Shown here: positions 10,806-21,088 of the stretch, piece after piece
Numbering within the stretch: the first letter of the stretch is position 1
How the letters are laid out: every line of letters begins with the position of its first letter
From: Oncomelania hupensis
Lineage: Eukaryota > Mollusca > Gastropoda > Littorinimorpha > Pomatiopsidae
Length of the DNA stretch: 64,000 nt
NCBI GenBank assembly: GCA_036898135.1
Contig: CM072515.1
Coordinates: forward strand, 75,611,072-75,675,071
Reading direction: 5' to 3'
Made by a program: the position numbers and the translations under genes
The notes under the pieces: generated by a model
Databases searched by the model: none
Told to the model about the DNA's origin: nothing
The model's input: the letters and a program-made list of their open reading frames with translations, nothing else

Positions 10806-11018
10806 TGTTGATAGTTTGTTTTCATTGGCAAGACAGTTACGTTGTAATCAATATACGTCATTGCTCATCGTCATCCGTTGTTGTGGGTTACGGGCACTTC
10901 CTGTCTATGGGGATACGCTATGGAAGTCGAAGTTTGATTTCAGTCAGTTTTCAGTTAGTAAAGTGTTTGAACCTGAAGTTCGTTCTTGAGTTTCTGTGTA
11001 TGAGAGAGACTCTTAACA
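10806..11018 (+). repeat. 5' LTR of element 1
   Basis: 213 bp, TGTTGATAG to CTCTTAACA. The body of the element begins with TGGTGGCAGCGAATTTG, which sits at the primer-binding position. The matching tRNA is not assigned here. Confidence 0.95.
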
Positions 11019-11036
11019 TGGTGGCAGCGAATTTGT
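11019..11036 (+). promoter_or_regulatory. Primer-binding site of element 1
   Basis: TGGTGGCAGCGAATTTGT directly abuts the 5' LTR, where a tRNA 3' end would pair to start minus-strand DNA synthesis. It is identified by position and the leading TGG (pairing with tRNA CCA). Confidence 0.7.
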
Positions 11037-11077
11037 GAATATTGATTGGACTCACGCAAGTCAGTGACTGAATCATA

Positions 11078-13069
11078 ATGGCTGATTCGGCAAGTCAGTT
11101 TCGTCTACCCCCAGCGCTAGATATAAATGATGACAGTTTGGCAGAGACATTCCGCACTTGGCGCAGACAGATTGATTTCTACCTGAAAGCGTCTGGAGCT
11201 TCAGAAAAACCCAAGGCAACACAGACTGCCATCATTCTTCATTGTGCTGGCGTGCAGGTCCAGGAGGTTTTTGAACATTTCGTGTTTGAAAGTGACAATG
11301 ACAAGGACGACCCCCAGAAAGTGCTGGAAAAACTCGCGGAGTTCTGTGCCCCCAAGTCAAGTGAAGTAATGGAGACTTTTCGTTTCTGGAACACCCCATA
11401 CCGCGAGCCCTTTGACTCTTTTCTTACAGACTTACGCTCGCGTGCTAATCTGTGCAATTTTGGGGACAAGAAAGATCGCATGTTGCGCGACAAGATCGTG
11501 TTTTCTACTACCGGCAAGATGCAAGAGCTGTTACTGCGAGAGAAGACGCTCGACTTGGCGCGCGCTGTAGACAATTGCCGTGTTTTTGAGGTGACAGCAA
11601 AGCAAACCAAAGAAATGTCTGGCGCACACGTTGACAGGGTCTCAAAAGACGTCACGCCAGGCAGTGACGTCAAACCTCATCAAGAACAACTTGACGCAAG
11701 AAAGCCGCAACAAGCGGAAAGAAAACAGTCATGCCCTGTTATTCAGGAATGTAAGTTTTGTGGATATTCGCATGAAGCACAGAAAACCAAGTGTCCAGCC
11801 TGGGGGAAGTTGTGCAGAAAGTGTGAAGGGCGAAACCATTTTCAAGCAAAGTGTCGCACCCGTGTAAGGGTAGTAAGATATGAAGAGAGCAAACGCAATG
11901 ATGATATTGAAATCAAGATGACAGGTGCAATGACGTCAACGAACAAGTGGAGAATGTCGGTGGTGATGCGTGTCAATGAAAATGACGTACGATTTCAGCT
12001 GGATAGTGGGGCTGATGTGAACACGATATGCAAGAAGTTTGTGAGAAAACACCAGCTTCAGCCTACGAAACAGAAACTAACCATGTGGAACGGATCAACG
12101 ATGTATCCTGTCGGCGAAGCTGTACTGGAAGTTTACAACCCAAAGACGTTGTCCAGTAGTTCTGTGTGCTTCACAGTAGTAGATAACGACCTCACATGCC
12201 TTCTGGGTGTTGACACGATCCAAGAACTAGGATTCATCACAATAAACACTAACGCATTTGTCGGAAATGTGTTGCGTCCTGACTCTGATCGTGATCTTGG
12301 TGACTTAGGGAATGCCAAACTTACTCTTCAGCCTGAGGCAAAGCCAAAGGTACTCCCCAGCCGGCGCATTCCATTCGCTTTGCAGGATGAAGTCCAGAAG
12401 AAGATTGACGAGCTGGTGGAGAGGGGTGTCCTCGTGCGTGTAGAGGAGCCTACAGCATGGGTAAGCCAGATGGCCGTGACCAGAAAGGAGTCGGATGGAT
12501 CTTTAAGAATCTGCATTGATCCGCAGCCGTTGAATGACGCATTGATGAGAGAACATTATAAGATGCCGACGCTTGATGATGTACTCCCCATGTTCCACAA
12601 TGCCAAAGTGTTCACCAAGCTGGATGTGAAGGAGGCTTTTTGGCACGTTCGCCTGGACGAGGAGTCCAGTCTGTTGACAACAATGATTACACCATTTGGG
12701 AGGTACAGATGGTTAAGACTTCCTTTTGGCCTCTCTGTCAGCAGTGAGATTTTTCAAAGACGACTGAATGATGCGCTGAGTGGTCTGAATGGCGTCGTCT
12801 GTGTGGCAGACGACATCATCGTGGTGGGCCGCGGCGACACTAAACATGAGTCAGAAAGAGACCATGCAGACAATCTGAGAAATCTTCAAGACAGATGCAA
12901 AATGAAGAACATTAGGTTGAACGAGAAGAAAGCTGCGGTCAAACAAGAGGAAATCACATTCATGGGCCATAGAATCTCAGCAGAAGGGGTGAAGCCCGAC
13001 AGGGCCAAGATTTCGGCTATATGCCACCACCCAAAGACATACCGGGAGTTCGTCGACATTGTGGCATGA
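11078..13069 (+). pseudogene. Element 1 gag-protease-reverse transcriptase
   Basis: An open frame from ATG (11078) encodes gag (about 1-200, start MADSASQFRLPP), then two zinc knuckles near residues 224-260 (CKFCGYSHEAQKTKC and CRKCEGRNHFQAKC), which bind RNA. An aspartic protease follows with LDSGAD near residue 308. A Gypsy reverse transcriptase follows, with KLDVKEAFWHV and the catalytic VADD near residue 577 (VADD replaces the commoner YMDD/YVDD). The frame stops at 13069 within the RT connection because of a frameshift near 13020. The thumb/connection continues in another frame. The product makes cDNA inside virus-like particles; this copy is interrupted. Confidence 0.88.
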
Positions 13070-13521
13070 TTCAGTACCTCGCCAAGTTTCTGCCAAACTT
13101 AGCGAGTGATCTGGAACCTATTCGAGCTTTGACCAAGAAAGAAGTCCAGTGGAACTGGACGATCGAGTGTGACAGAGCCCTGAAAACTGTGAAAGAAAAG
13201 GTTACACAGGCGCCGGTGTTGGCGTTCTTTGATCCAAGCAAGGAGCTGGTATTGCAAGTCGATAGTAGCAAAGATGGTCTTGGAGCGGCTATCCTTCAAG
13301 ATGGCCGACCGCTGGAGTACGCCTCGAGAGCACTCACCCAGGCCGAAAGAAGATGGGCGCAGATAGAAAAAGAAACGTTGTCACTTGTGTTTGGACTGGA
13401 ACGTTTTGACCAGTATACCTTTGGGCACCCTGTTCGAGTGCAGAACGATCACAAGCCTCTGGAGACAATTCTGAAGAAACCCCTGGGCCAGGCATCACGC
13501 CGCATCCAGGCGCTGATATGA
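13021..13521 (+). pseudogene. Element 1 RT connection and RNase H
   Basis: This is the continuation of pol in a second frame. It reads GVRRHCGMIQYLAKFLPN (RT thumb), then RNase H with LQVDSSKDGLGAAIL (catalytic Asp), a WAQIEKETLSLVF helix with the catalytic Glu, and NDHKPLE. RNase H removes the RNA strand during cDNA synthesis. The frame ends in ALI followed by a stop at 13519-13521. An apparent extra AT dinucleotide there shifts the reading frame, and pol resumes in the next frame at 13518. Confidence 0.85.
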
Positions 13522-14714
13522 TGAGGTTGTACCGATACAACATAAAGTTCCAGTACGTGCAGGGTACCCAGCTGTTCCTCGCTGACACTCTGAGCCGCGC
13601 GTACCTTCCACACCCTGGTGACGACGTGTGCGTGCTCGCGTTTTCTTTGCCTGATGTACCTGACAACACCATGAAGGAAGTTCAGGAAGCTACGGCTAGA
13701 GATCCAGGACTGCAGATCCTTCTGAAAGTTATCCAGGATGGTTGGCCTGACAAGAAAAGTGATGTTCCTGAGTGTGTGAGAATGTATTTTGACATTCGTG
13801 ACACCTTGTCTGAACAGGTTGGAGTCATTCTGAAAGGCGAGAGAGTTCTCGTTCCGGCTTCCCTGAGAAGTGAGATGAGGAAGAGACTACATGCTGCTCA
13901 TTTGGGTTATGACAGCATGATGAGAAGAGCTAGAGACCTTCTGTATTGGCCTGGGATGGTTCATGACATCAAGCAGACTGCTGACCATTGTGAGGTTTGT
14001 CAGCGGATGAAGCCTGAGAACCAAAAAGAGACTTTGAAGCAGCATAATGACGGTCATGCAGCATGGATGAAGATCGGGATTGACCTGTGTGAAGTGAATG
14101 GTCATCAATACCTGGTGACTGTGGACTATTTCTCCAACTTCATCGAAGTTGACTTCCTGAAGAAGGCGACGGCCAATGAGGTTATCAATAAGTTGCTGGC
14201 ACATTTCGCTCGCTATGGCACACCAATCGAGATTGTTTCCGATCAGGGAACCCAGTTCACCTCCAGCGAGTTCCAAACAATGATTAAACAGTGGGGAATT
14301 AGACACACGATGTCATCACCAGGTCATCACCAGTCTAATGGCAAGGCTGAGGCAGCGGTTAAGACATACAAACACATGATCTACAAGTGTCTGGAGGTTG
14401 GCGGCAACCAGTACGAGGCTTTACTGGAGCTCCGCAATACACCGAGACAAGACACGGGCCTGAGCCCGACGCAGATGATGTTCGGGAGGCTGACGAGAAC
14501 CAGGATACCGGCCGCTACCAATAAAGCAGTCAGTAAAAGTCGGTCGGAGAAAGCCCAGCGGCAACGACGTAGACGGCGAAATTCAGTGAAGCAAACGTAC
14601 AACAAACGAGCCAGGGACTTAAAACCTCTCTGTGCTGGACAGACTGTATTCTATCAGCATATTCCCGGACAACGGTGGAGAAAGGGGAAGGTGCATGGTG
14701 AGCAGAAACGATGA
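13518..14714 (+). pseudogene. Element 1 integrase
   Basis: The third pol frame reads the end of RNase H (LADTLSRAYLP), then the integrase HHCC zinc-binding domain (HAAHLGYDSMM ... CEVCQRMK). The catalytic core follows with Asp in GIDLCEVNG, Asp in VSDQGTQFTS and Glu in SNGKAEAAVK. Integrase inserts the cDNA into the genome. A C-terminal basic stretch follows. A further frameshift near 14690-14700 moves the C-terminal tail into another frame. All three catalytic acids are present, so the domain itself looks intact. Confidence 0.87.
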
Positions 14715-15027
14715 ACGTTCTTATACGATCGAAGGTGACGCGGGTGGAGAGTATCGCAGAAATCGGGTACACATTCGACCAACGTGTATCCAGAGTTCAC
14801 CCCTGCAAGACGTTCCCAATATTGTTATCCCTGATCAAGCACGCTCTGTTATGACCCCCAACCAGCTCAGCACTCCTCCCGTCCCTAATGCCATGGACAA
14901 TGGATTGTTGATGCCAGATCCTGTACCACATGATGATTTTGATGTGAACGATGGTCCGTCATCACCCCGACGATCCCAGCGAACTCGTAAGAAACCAGGC
15001 TGGTTGGATGACTATGTGACCAGTTAA
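14695..15027 (+). pseudogene. Element 1 pol C-terminal tail
   Basis: After the frameshift the tail reads MVSRNDERSYTIEGDAGG, then VHIRPTCIQ, and ends with RRSQRTRKKPGWLDDYVTS and a stop at 15027. This layout is typical of the end of Gypsy pol: a small SH3-like C-terminal domain and then a basic R/K motif. It is followed by 284 bp of AT-rich 3' untranslated sequence up to the polypurine tract. Confidence 0.75.
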
Positions 15028-15311
15028 ACGAACGTGAAGTTACTGTCGGAAACGCTAAGAAATAAAATCAGTTCGGTGACTAATATTTAAAGAGATTTAC
15101 ATTTATTTTCATTAGTTCGTTAATTGCGTTAGATCCTGATATAGATCTAGTGTTTAGTTTATTTGCATAAGAATGCGAATTCGTTTTAAGCGCTTTGAGT
15201 ATTTTTAAGTTCCCATATATATTTATTGTTTATTCAAAGACGTTGAGTCTGAAGTTCTGAAATGGTTCATTAGTATACTAGGAGTGTTTTCTATTTTAAA
15301 AATAAGAAGGA

Positions 15312-15524
15312 TGTTGATAGTTTGTTTTCATTGGCAAGACAGTTACGTTGTAATCAATATACGTCATTGCTCATCGTCATCCGTTGTTGTGGGTTACGGG
15401 CACTTCCTGTCTATGGTGATACGCTATGGAAGTCGAAGTTTGATTTCAGTCAGTTTTCAGTTAGTAAAGTGTTTGAACCTGAAGTTCGTTCTTGAGTTTC
15501 TGTGTATGAGAGAGACTCTTAACA
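15312..15524 (+). repeat. 3' LTR of element 1
   Basis: 213 bp, the same as the 5' LTR except for one base. It is preceded by a purine run (AAAATAAGAAGGA) serving as the polypurine tract, and followed by the CTATT target duplication and the rest of repeat A. Confidence 0.95.
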
Positions 15525-15572
15525 CTATTTATACTGAAACCCCCGGCACCCCAACGGGGGTAGGGCTGAGCC

Positions 15573-17169
15573 GCAGTAGCCACATTGTCCCGTAACAGCT
15601 CTGTAAGGTCTCCATCGGGAAATGGCAATGGATCCTCTTCCGCAACTTCGACGCGTTGGGTCGAGGCAGGACTCCACTCTGGATCGGGGTCGTCGGGTCG
15701 TCTCGCGCCGTCGATGTTCCCGATCATCAAATCATACAGCGGCTTCTTCAGGCAAACCGCTTCTACTTCGCCTATGTAAGGAGAGCTGACTTGAATCTTC
15801 GCAACTGGCGCTTTCACACACTTGCTGTCGGCCATAAGTGTCCATTTAGAATCGCCAGTGAACTGTTCTTTGGCGATTAGGTCTTCTCTGACGATGACCC
15901 CACTGCAGCCAGAGTCTCTTAGAACAGTCACTTCATGATTTCCGACGCGTCCCTTGGAAACAGGCATGTTCTGGACGGTCACAGCTGCGCTGGCGACGAC
16001 GGGGATGGATTTTCCGTTGGCAAGGAGAAGTTGGCCATCGGTCATGCACGCTTGCACGTCCGCAGGAGTAGCTGCGCGCTCGGTCTCACTCGGAAGAATG
16101 ACGCTCCCGCCGCACACTTGATGGTCAGATGTACTGGTTTGCCGTTGATTGGAGAACCGCCTCTGCCGGTTGCCCGCCGCTGCATTGTCCGTATTGCTCC
16201 GCTGTCCGCTACTTTTGTTTTGAGGACAGTTAGCAGCTCTGTGGTCCGTAGCGTTGCAGGTGAAACAGCCTCTTGAATGCCCTTCCCTGGGAGGTGGCGT
16301 GGAGTCCGTGTGTCTCTGGCTCGTCTCCCTAATTGGATCTGGTTCCCATGGTTTCCAATCTTCTGAAAATGTTTCGTCGCCTGGGGTGGCCCCAGCGTCT
16401 TCCCGTGAGCGAGGAGATATCTTTCAGCAGCCTCGGTCACATCATTAAGCGTCTGCAGCTTCTGTATTTCTAAGTGGGTCGCCAGGTCCTTATGACAGGC
16501 ATTGAGAAATTGTTCCTTCACGATCAGGTCATGGAGACTGTCGTAAGACTTCCTTTCGCCTGATAATTCCACCCACTTGTGTAGATATGACGATAGGCGC
16601 TCCACAAACTGCTTTGGCGTCTCGTCTGACTTAGGCCGGCATTCACGGAAGCGTTTGCGGTAGCCCTTCTCTGTAAAGTTGTAGCACTGCAATAGGGCCT
16701 CTTTCAAAACGTCGTAGTTTTTGGCGTCAGTGTTCGACAGTCTGGTGTAAACTTCGAGTGCTTGCCCCGTCAGAAGTGCACTAAGTCAAATGGCCCAGTC
16801 TTGAGATTGCCAGTTAGAGCTTTCGGCAAACCTTTCAAATCTCGCCAAATAACTGTCAATCTGGTCCTTCCCGTCGACGAACGCTGGCAATTTTGTAGCC
16901 ATGTGGTCGCTGATGACTTGTGGCGCATGCTGATTGTTTTGGATACACGTCAATTCTAGCTGGTACTGAAGTCGTTTCTCTTCCAATTCTAGACGCTTCT
17001 GTTCTAATTCTCTTTCTTCATGCCGACGTTGTTCTTCTAATTCTCTTTTTTCACGCCGACGTTGTTCTTCTCTTTCTTCACGCAATATTCTCTCCTGGAA
17101 ATTTACGTACTCCGTCAGCTGTTTGCCTTTGAGATTCAGTTCAACCCCTTTCTGCCAGAAGTCAGCCAT
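15573..17169 (-). pseudogene. Gypsy relic 2 gag and protease
   Basis: Minus-strand reading starts at MADFWQKGVELN (17169). It runs through a charged coiled coil rich in RREKRELEEQ repeats (about residues 28-75) into a gag domain (FRECRPKSDETPKQFVERLS). A zinc knuckle (CFTCNATDHRAANC) is only readable after a frame change. A protease with LRDSGCSGVIV follows, and the tail ends at TELLRDNVATAAQP. Damage includes an in-frame TGA near 16795 and frameshifts near 16260 and 16100. The layout matches gag of element 3 (coiled coil, gag, one CCHC, protease), and protease leads straight into the integrase linker with no RT between them. Confidence 0.8.
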
Positions 17170-17670
17170 CTTGATGCTTTTCTGGAAAGTTCTTTTCTGG
17201 AAAGTTCTTGACTGTGCTGTACTTTTCTAGACTGTTCTAGAACAGCACTCTTTCTGCAGTAGCGCTGATGCTTGTCACTAGTCGCTTTCGCTGACGCAGG
17301 CCCCGCTGTCCTCGTCGTATGCGACGCTGCACCACGCTGGTGTTGATGTATACGCTCCTGTGCTCAAGTAGACGCGACGTCCGCTCGTCGCTCTCTCTAA
17401 TACTTGCGATGTAGCTCCGAGACTGTCCCTCGACGTAGTCTTGCGGCAGCCACGTAGTCCCGGTCTGTTGTTCGCTCACGAAGCAACTCTTCAGCGACTA
17501 CACGCCCTTGCAGTCAACCCGAACTTATCGGATGTAGTCCCAGTATGTTGGCCCCTCCCGACGCAACTTCTTGGCGGCTACCCTCGATGACTGCCTCTCG
17601 TAACGTTGACTTGCTTGTTGTAGCAGTTGAACCCTTGGCTATGACGTGGATCCCGGCTTGGCCCCCAAAA
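17170..17670 (-). other. Leader of Gypsy relic 2 with primer-binding site
   Basis: This untranslated stretch lies between gag and LTR. At its right end the minus strand reads GTAACA (LTR end) followed by TTTTGGGGGCCAAGCCGGGA, the usual position of a Gypsy primer-binding site. No gene is supported in it. Confidence 0.6.
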
Positions 17671-17984
17671 TGTTACACTCGATGTTGTTTTTATCAGTAG
17701 TTGATTCAGCGCCAATGCTTGAATTCTCCTGATAGGTGTAAACTCAGATTCGTTTATCCACGCAACCCGTTCAATCATCAACAAGTCTGGAGTCGTCGTA
17801 TGTAGTTTTCCAATTTTATTCAGCAAACATCAACAACTGCATACAATTGCTCAATCGCTTTTTCCACTCTACAATTCTCAACTTTGAACTTTCCACTTTT
17901 TACAACTTTCTCAACTCTAATACAACAACTCTCTCTACTGTCAACTCTCTCTAAAAAAACACCTTTTGAAACAGTGCGGCACTA

Positions 17985-19615
17985 TATATACTGCTCAAAA
18001 CAATTGAAGAGCCACCTTTGTTTTTTGGTCACTTATGAACTTGGTAAAATATCGAAGTATTTTGAATTGTTCAAAATATCTTTTTGGTCTGTTTGCATGC
18101 AGCATTGGAGAGTCAACGTGAAAGTGAAAAAAAAAAGAGTTGAATTTGTTGTCAGCAACCTTCTTTTATCAGGTAAATTAGCACTTCAGGCACGTGAAAA
18201 ATGCTGCCAGTTTAAGCGTTTCCATATGAATTAGCAGAAATAATGGACAAAAACCCTGCTTTGCACAGTAAAGCCATGCCAGTAGAGAACACAAATCAGT
18301 GATTGTCGTCAGTGTAATGGGTATAAATGTTACAATTTTTCCAACTTGGTTAACCATGCCCCCCAAGACGACGTCTAAGTGAAGCAGACCGGGGTCGGGC
18401 TCTTGCCTGGCTTGAAGAAGGTGTTGGGGTGCGAGAGACTGGCCACCGACTAGGAGTACACCATGCAGTCATACAAAGGCTGAGAAATCGTTTCAACGAC
18501 ACGGGAAGACCGCCGAACGAGAAAGGCCTGGACGTCCTCGATGCACCACCAGACAGCAGGACAGATATCTGGTTGTGTCCGCCCTACGGGAAAGAAGAGC
18601 CACTGCCAACAACCTCCGGGGCCAGCTGCGTGTAGCCGCTAACATTACTGTTTCAGACCAGACAGTACGGAACCGCCTGAGAGAAGCAAACCTCCGCGCC
18701 AGGCGTCCAGCAGTACGACCAATCCTGACGCCTGCCCACCGCGCAGCGCGCCTGGCATGGGCCAGGGCTCACGTGGGGTGGACCAGACAGCAGTGGGCGA
18801 CGGTTCTCTTTTCTGACGAATCGCGCTTCACTAGGTCCTTCCATGACGGCAGAAATCGGGTTTGGAGGCGAGAAGGCGAGCGCTACCACGACGCGACTGA
18901 TATGGAGCGAGACAGATACGGTGGAGGGTCCATCATGGTGTGGGGTGGAATGGGAAGGGCCCACAGAACACCTCTTCACAGAGTTGAGGGCAACCTGACT
19001 GGCGTCGGCTACAGGGACAACATCCTGGAGCCCATCGTCATCCCCGCTTTGCAAGCCATGGGCGCCGGCGCCATCTTCCAGGATGACAATGCGCGGCCGC
19101 ACCGAGCCAGGGTGGTTAACGAGTTCCTCCAGCAGCAGAGGGTCAACCGCCTGCAGTGGCCAGTATGCTCACCTGACCTCAACCCAGTAGAGCACCTCTG
19201 GGACGAGCTGGGCCGCCGAGTTCGGGCAAACCATCCCCCAGCCTTGAACCTGGATCACCTCTTCGGGATGCTCGAACAAGAGTGACACAACATCCCTCAA
19301 ATGACTCTGAGAAGGCTTGGGGAGTCCATGAGACAAAGATGCCTGCATGGATTGCATTCGAGCACACGATGGACACACGCAATATTGACTGTTTTCTTCA
19401 TTATCCAAATGTATAGAATTGTGAAAACTGGAGTTATTTGTTTTAAGCCCAAAAAAGATGTAAATGAAATGATTTTTTCTTTTTCATTTTAGTAATGTAA
19501 TGTTGTTCAATAATAAATGTTTCCATCTAAACCATTTTTTGCTAGTTTTTTTGTTCCGGTAAGTTATACATTTAATTTATTCCTCTGGCTCTTCAATTGT
19601 TTTGAGCAGTATATA
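17985..19615 (+). mobile_element. Tc1/mariner transposon (1.63 kb, TSD TA)
   Basis: The terminal inverted repeats are 30 bp and identical: TATATACTGCTCAAAACAAT and the following TGAAGAGCCA at 17985-18014, and the inverse at 19586-19615. TA flanks both ends (17983-17984, 19616-19617). One decayed transposase frame fills the interior. It sits in the LTR of Gypsy relic 2. Confidence 0.93.
18356..19373 (+). pseudogene. Tc1-like transposase, broken
   Basis: This is a DDE cut-and-paste transposase that would cut at the TIRs and reinsert at TA. The N-terminal helix-turn-helix reads RRLSEADRGRALAWLEEGVG and then ETGHRLGVHHAVIQRLRNRF. The catalytic part has LFSDESRF (first Asp), FQDDNARPH (second Asp) and SPDLNPVEHLWDEL (Glu) with exactly 34 residues between the last two, a DD34E signature. 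Two frameshifts (near 18366 and 18525) disrupt the N-terminus. A TGA replaces the expected Trp codon after LFGMLEQE near 19283. The remainder continues as HNIPQMTLRRL. This copy cannot make a full protein. Confidence 0.9.
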
Positions 19616-19661
19616 TAGTCTCTCTAAACTCCAGAAAGAGCGAGAAAACCCCCAACGTGAC

Positions 19662-21039
19662 TGTCGCGTTATATATATAATTTATATTAATATATATATA
19701 GATGTTAAAAGATGAATGAACAGTTGAAAGAATTTTTATATAAATAGAATCAATTTCCTCTTTGTATTATGCCTAAAATCGATAAGAAACAAGAAAATAA
19801 TGTTGAGAAATAGAAAATAAAGAATAAAAGAAATTACTGGCTATTCATTCGTCCTGTTTGCTTTTTTACAACTAAAAAAAGAATACCACTGGTTGATGGT
19901 TGATGATATTTATTTCATATGATATGATACGCAAACCCGTGAAATCATGGTTCTAAATAATTTCACTGTTGATTAAAATTGTCACTTATCTGACGTGGAT
20001 TCCCTGATGAAGAAGAAGAATTGTCTCTTTTGTTTAACTTTATTCTGTCCTCACGTTTGACCAAAAGGATTATCGTCCAGCTGGCTTCACATGGACGTCA
20101 GGGATATGACGAGCTCCATGTCATCAGAAGAATAAGCGTTGAGGGTGGAAGTAGGTTAAACGATCATATCAGGAATCCGACAGTCGAAAATATTATGAAG
20201 AAGGAAGCAAAAACAAAAATCCTTTCCCTGCGCACAGACAAATTAACAGGGACTAAATACACAATCTGTATCCTGTTGAATGACCAGCGAGGAACGCCGT
20301 TGACGTTGTTTGAATAAGAACCCTGCATATTCACGGGTTATTGTATCTTATTCTCAAAACATAATAATGTTCTTTCCTCGCTGTTCATCCACACTGTTCC
20401 AATGTTTAAGAATGCACCAACATTCTTTATGAACTAAGCTAAACATGTTAAATTAACTATCACCATATAAACTTCACGCGCTGAAGAATTTATATGAAAT
20501 GAGAACAACATGGTAAAATAACTATTATCATACAATTTGCATACATTGAAGAATAATAACGAATCACCTTGATGAAGGACGATGAATGATTCGCATGGCG
20601 CAATGGACACAAGCACAAGACTACCCATTCCCCAGCTTCACACATCGAATCGTAACTTACCAGCTCAGGATTCGTTTGTGGTGTTTACGACACGTGTTGT
20701 TTAGGGTGAGACGAGCTTTTCGAACCAACTTAATGACCTCAGTAATCCGAAATAGTGGTCTGGCGTAAACATATGTTCCTTGCCCTCCAAGATGGTCGCT
20801 CGAATGGTTTTTCTTAACGATATTTCCCACATCCAGCCAATCGAAAGGATAGTACACAAATTGTCTATGGTAACAATAATCTAAAATTGAACTACACTAA
20901 ATAAAACAATGTCGCATACTGCGTCATTCCGAAAACAATATTATTATCGTCACTGTCTATGACGTACTGTCTATGACACATTGTCTGGACTTATAGCAGA
21001 TTATCGAGGATGCTTAGAGTAGGCGCTTGTATCGCGACA
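19662..21039 (-). repeat. 3' LTR of element 3
   Basis: 1378 bp, matching 26267-27644 almost completely. A diverged single copy, opened by a hAT-like insertion, occurs at 49898-52518. A 98-codon antisense frame (20021-20317) lies in it; it is considered incidental. Confidence 0.95.
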
Positions 21040-21056
21040 ATATCCCCCCGCTTAAG
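21040..21056 (-). promoter_or_regulatory. Polypurine tract of element 3
   Basis: The minus strand reads CTTAAGCGGGGGGATAT directly before the TGTCGCG start of the 3' LTR. This is where the purine-rich primer for plus-strand DNA synthesis is expected. Confidence 0.8.
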
Positions 21057-21088
21057 TGAAAAATCAAGAATGCAATTTTTCCTTACAC

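Larger units (their letters stand above)
10806..15524 (+). mobile_element. LTR retrotransposon 1 (Ty3/Gypsy), full length, TSD CTATT
   Basis: A 4.72-kb element with 213-bp LTRs, a primer-binding region, gag, protease, RT, RNase H, integrase in the usual Gypsy order, and a polypurine tract (AAAAATAAGAAGGA) just before the 3' LTR. CTATT flanks it at 10801-10805 and 15525-15529. The two LTRs differ at one position only (G at about 10913 versus T at about 15419), so the insertion is young. Even so, pol carries several frameshifts, so this copy would need help in trans. Short LTRs, a two-knuckle gag and the VADD RT box suggest the Mag-type lineage, which is an inference. Confidence 0.93.
10257..15561 (-). 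mobile_element. Repeat A copy 2, split by LTR element 1
   Basis: The parts are 10257-10805 and 15525-15561. Rejoined across the CTATT duplication they make one repeat A of about 580 bp. Its 5' end (right side) is the GC-rich CCCCGTTGGGGTGCCGGGGG and its 3' tail is GAAAT units at 10257-10272. The whole is flanked by the 11-bp duplication AGGGCTGAGCC (10246-10256, 15562-15572), showing insertion by target-primed reverse transcription into Gypsy relic 2. Confidence 0.9.

Noticed and set aside
20021..20317. 98-codon frame, identical at 26626-26922
   Set aside because: The identity is explained by the two copies being LTRs of one element. It is antisense to the element and has no recognisable domain.
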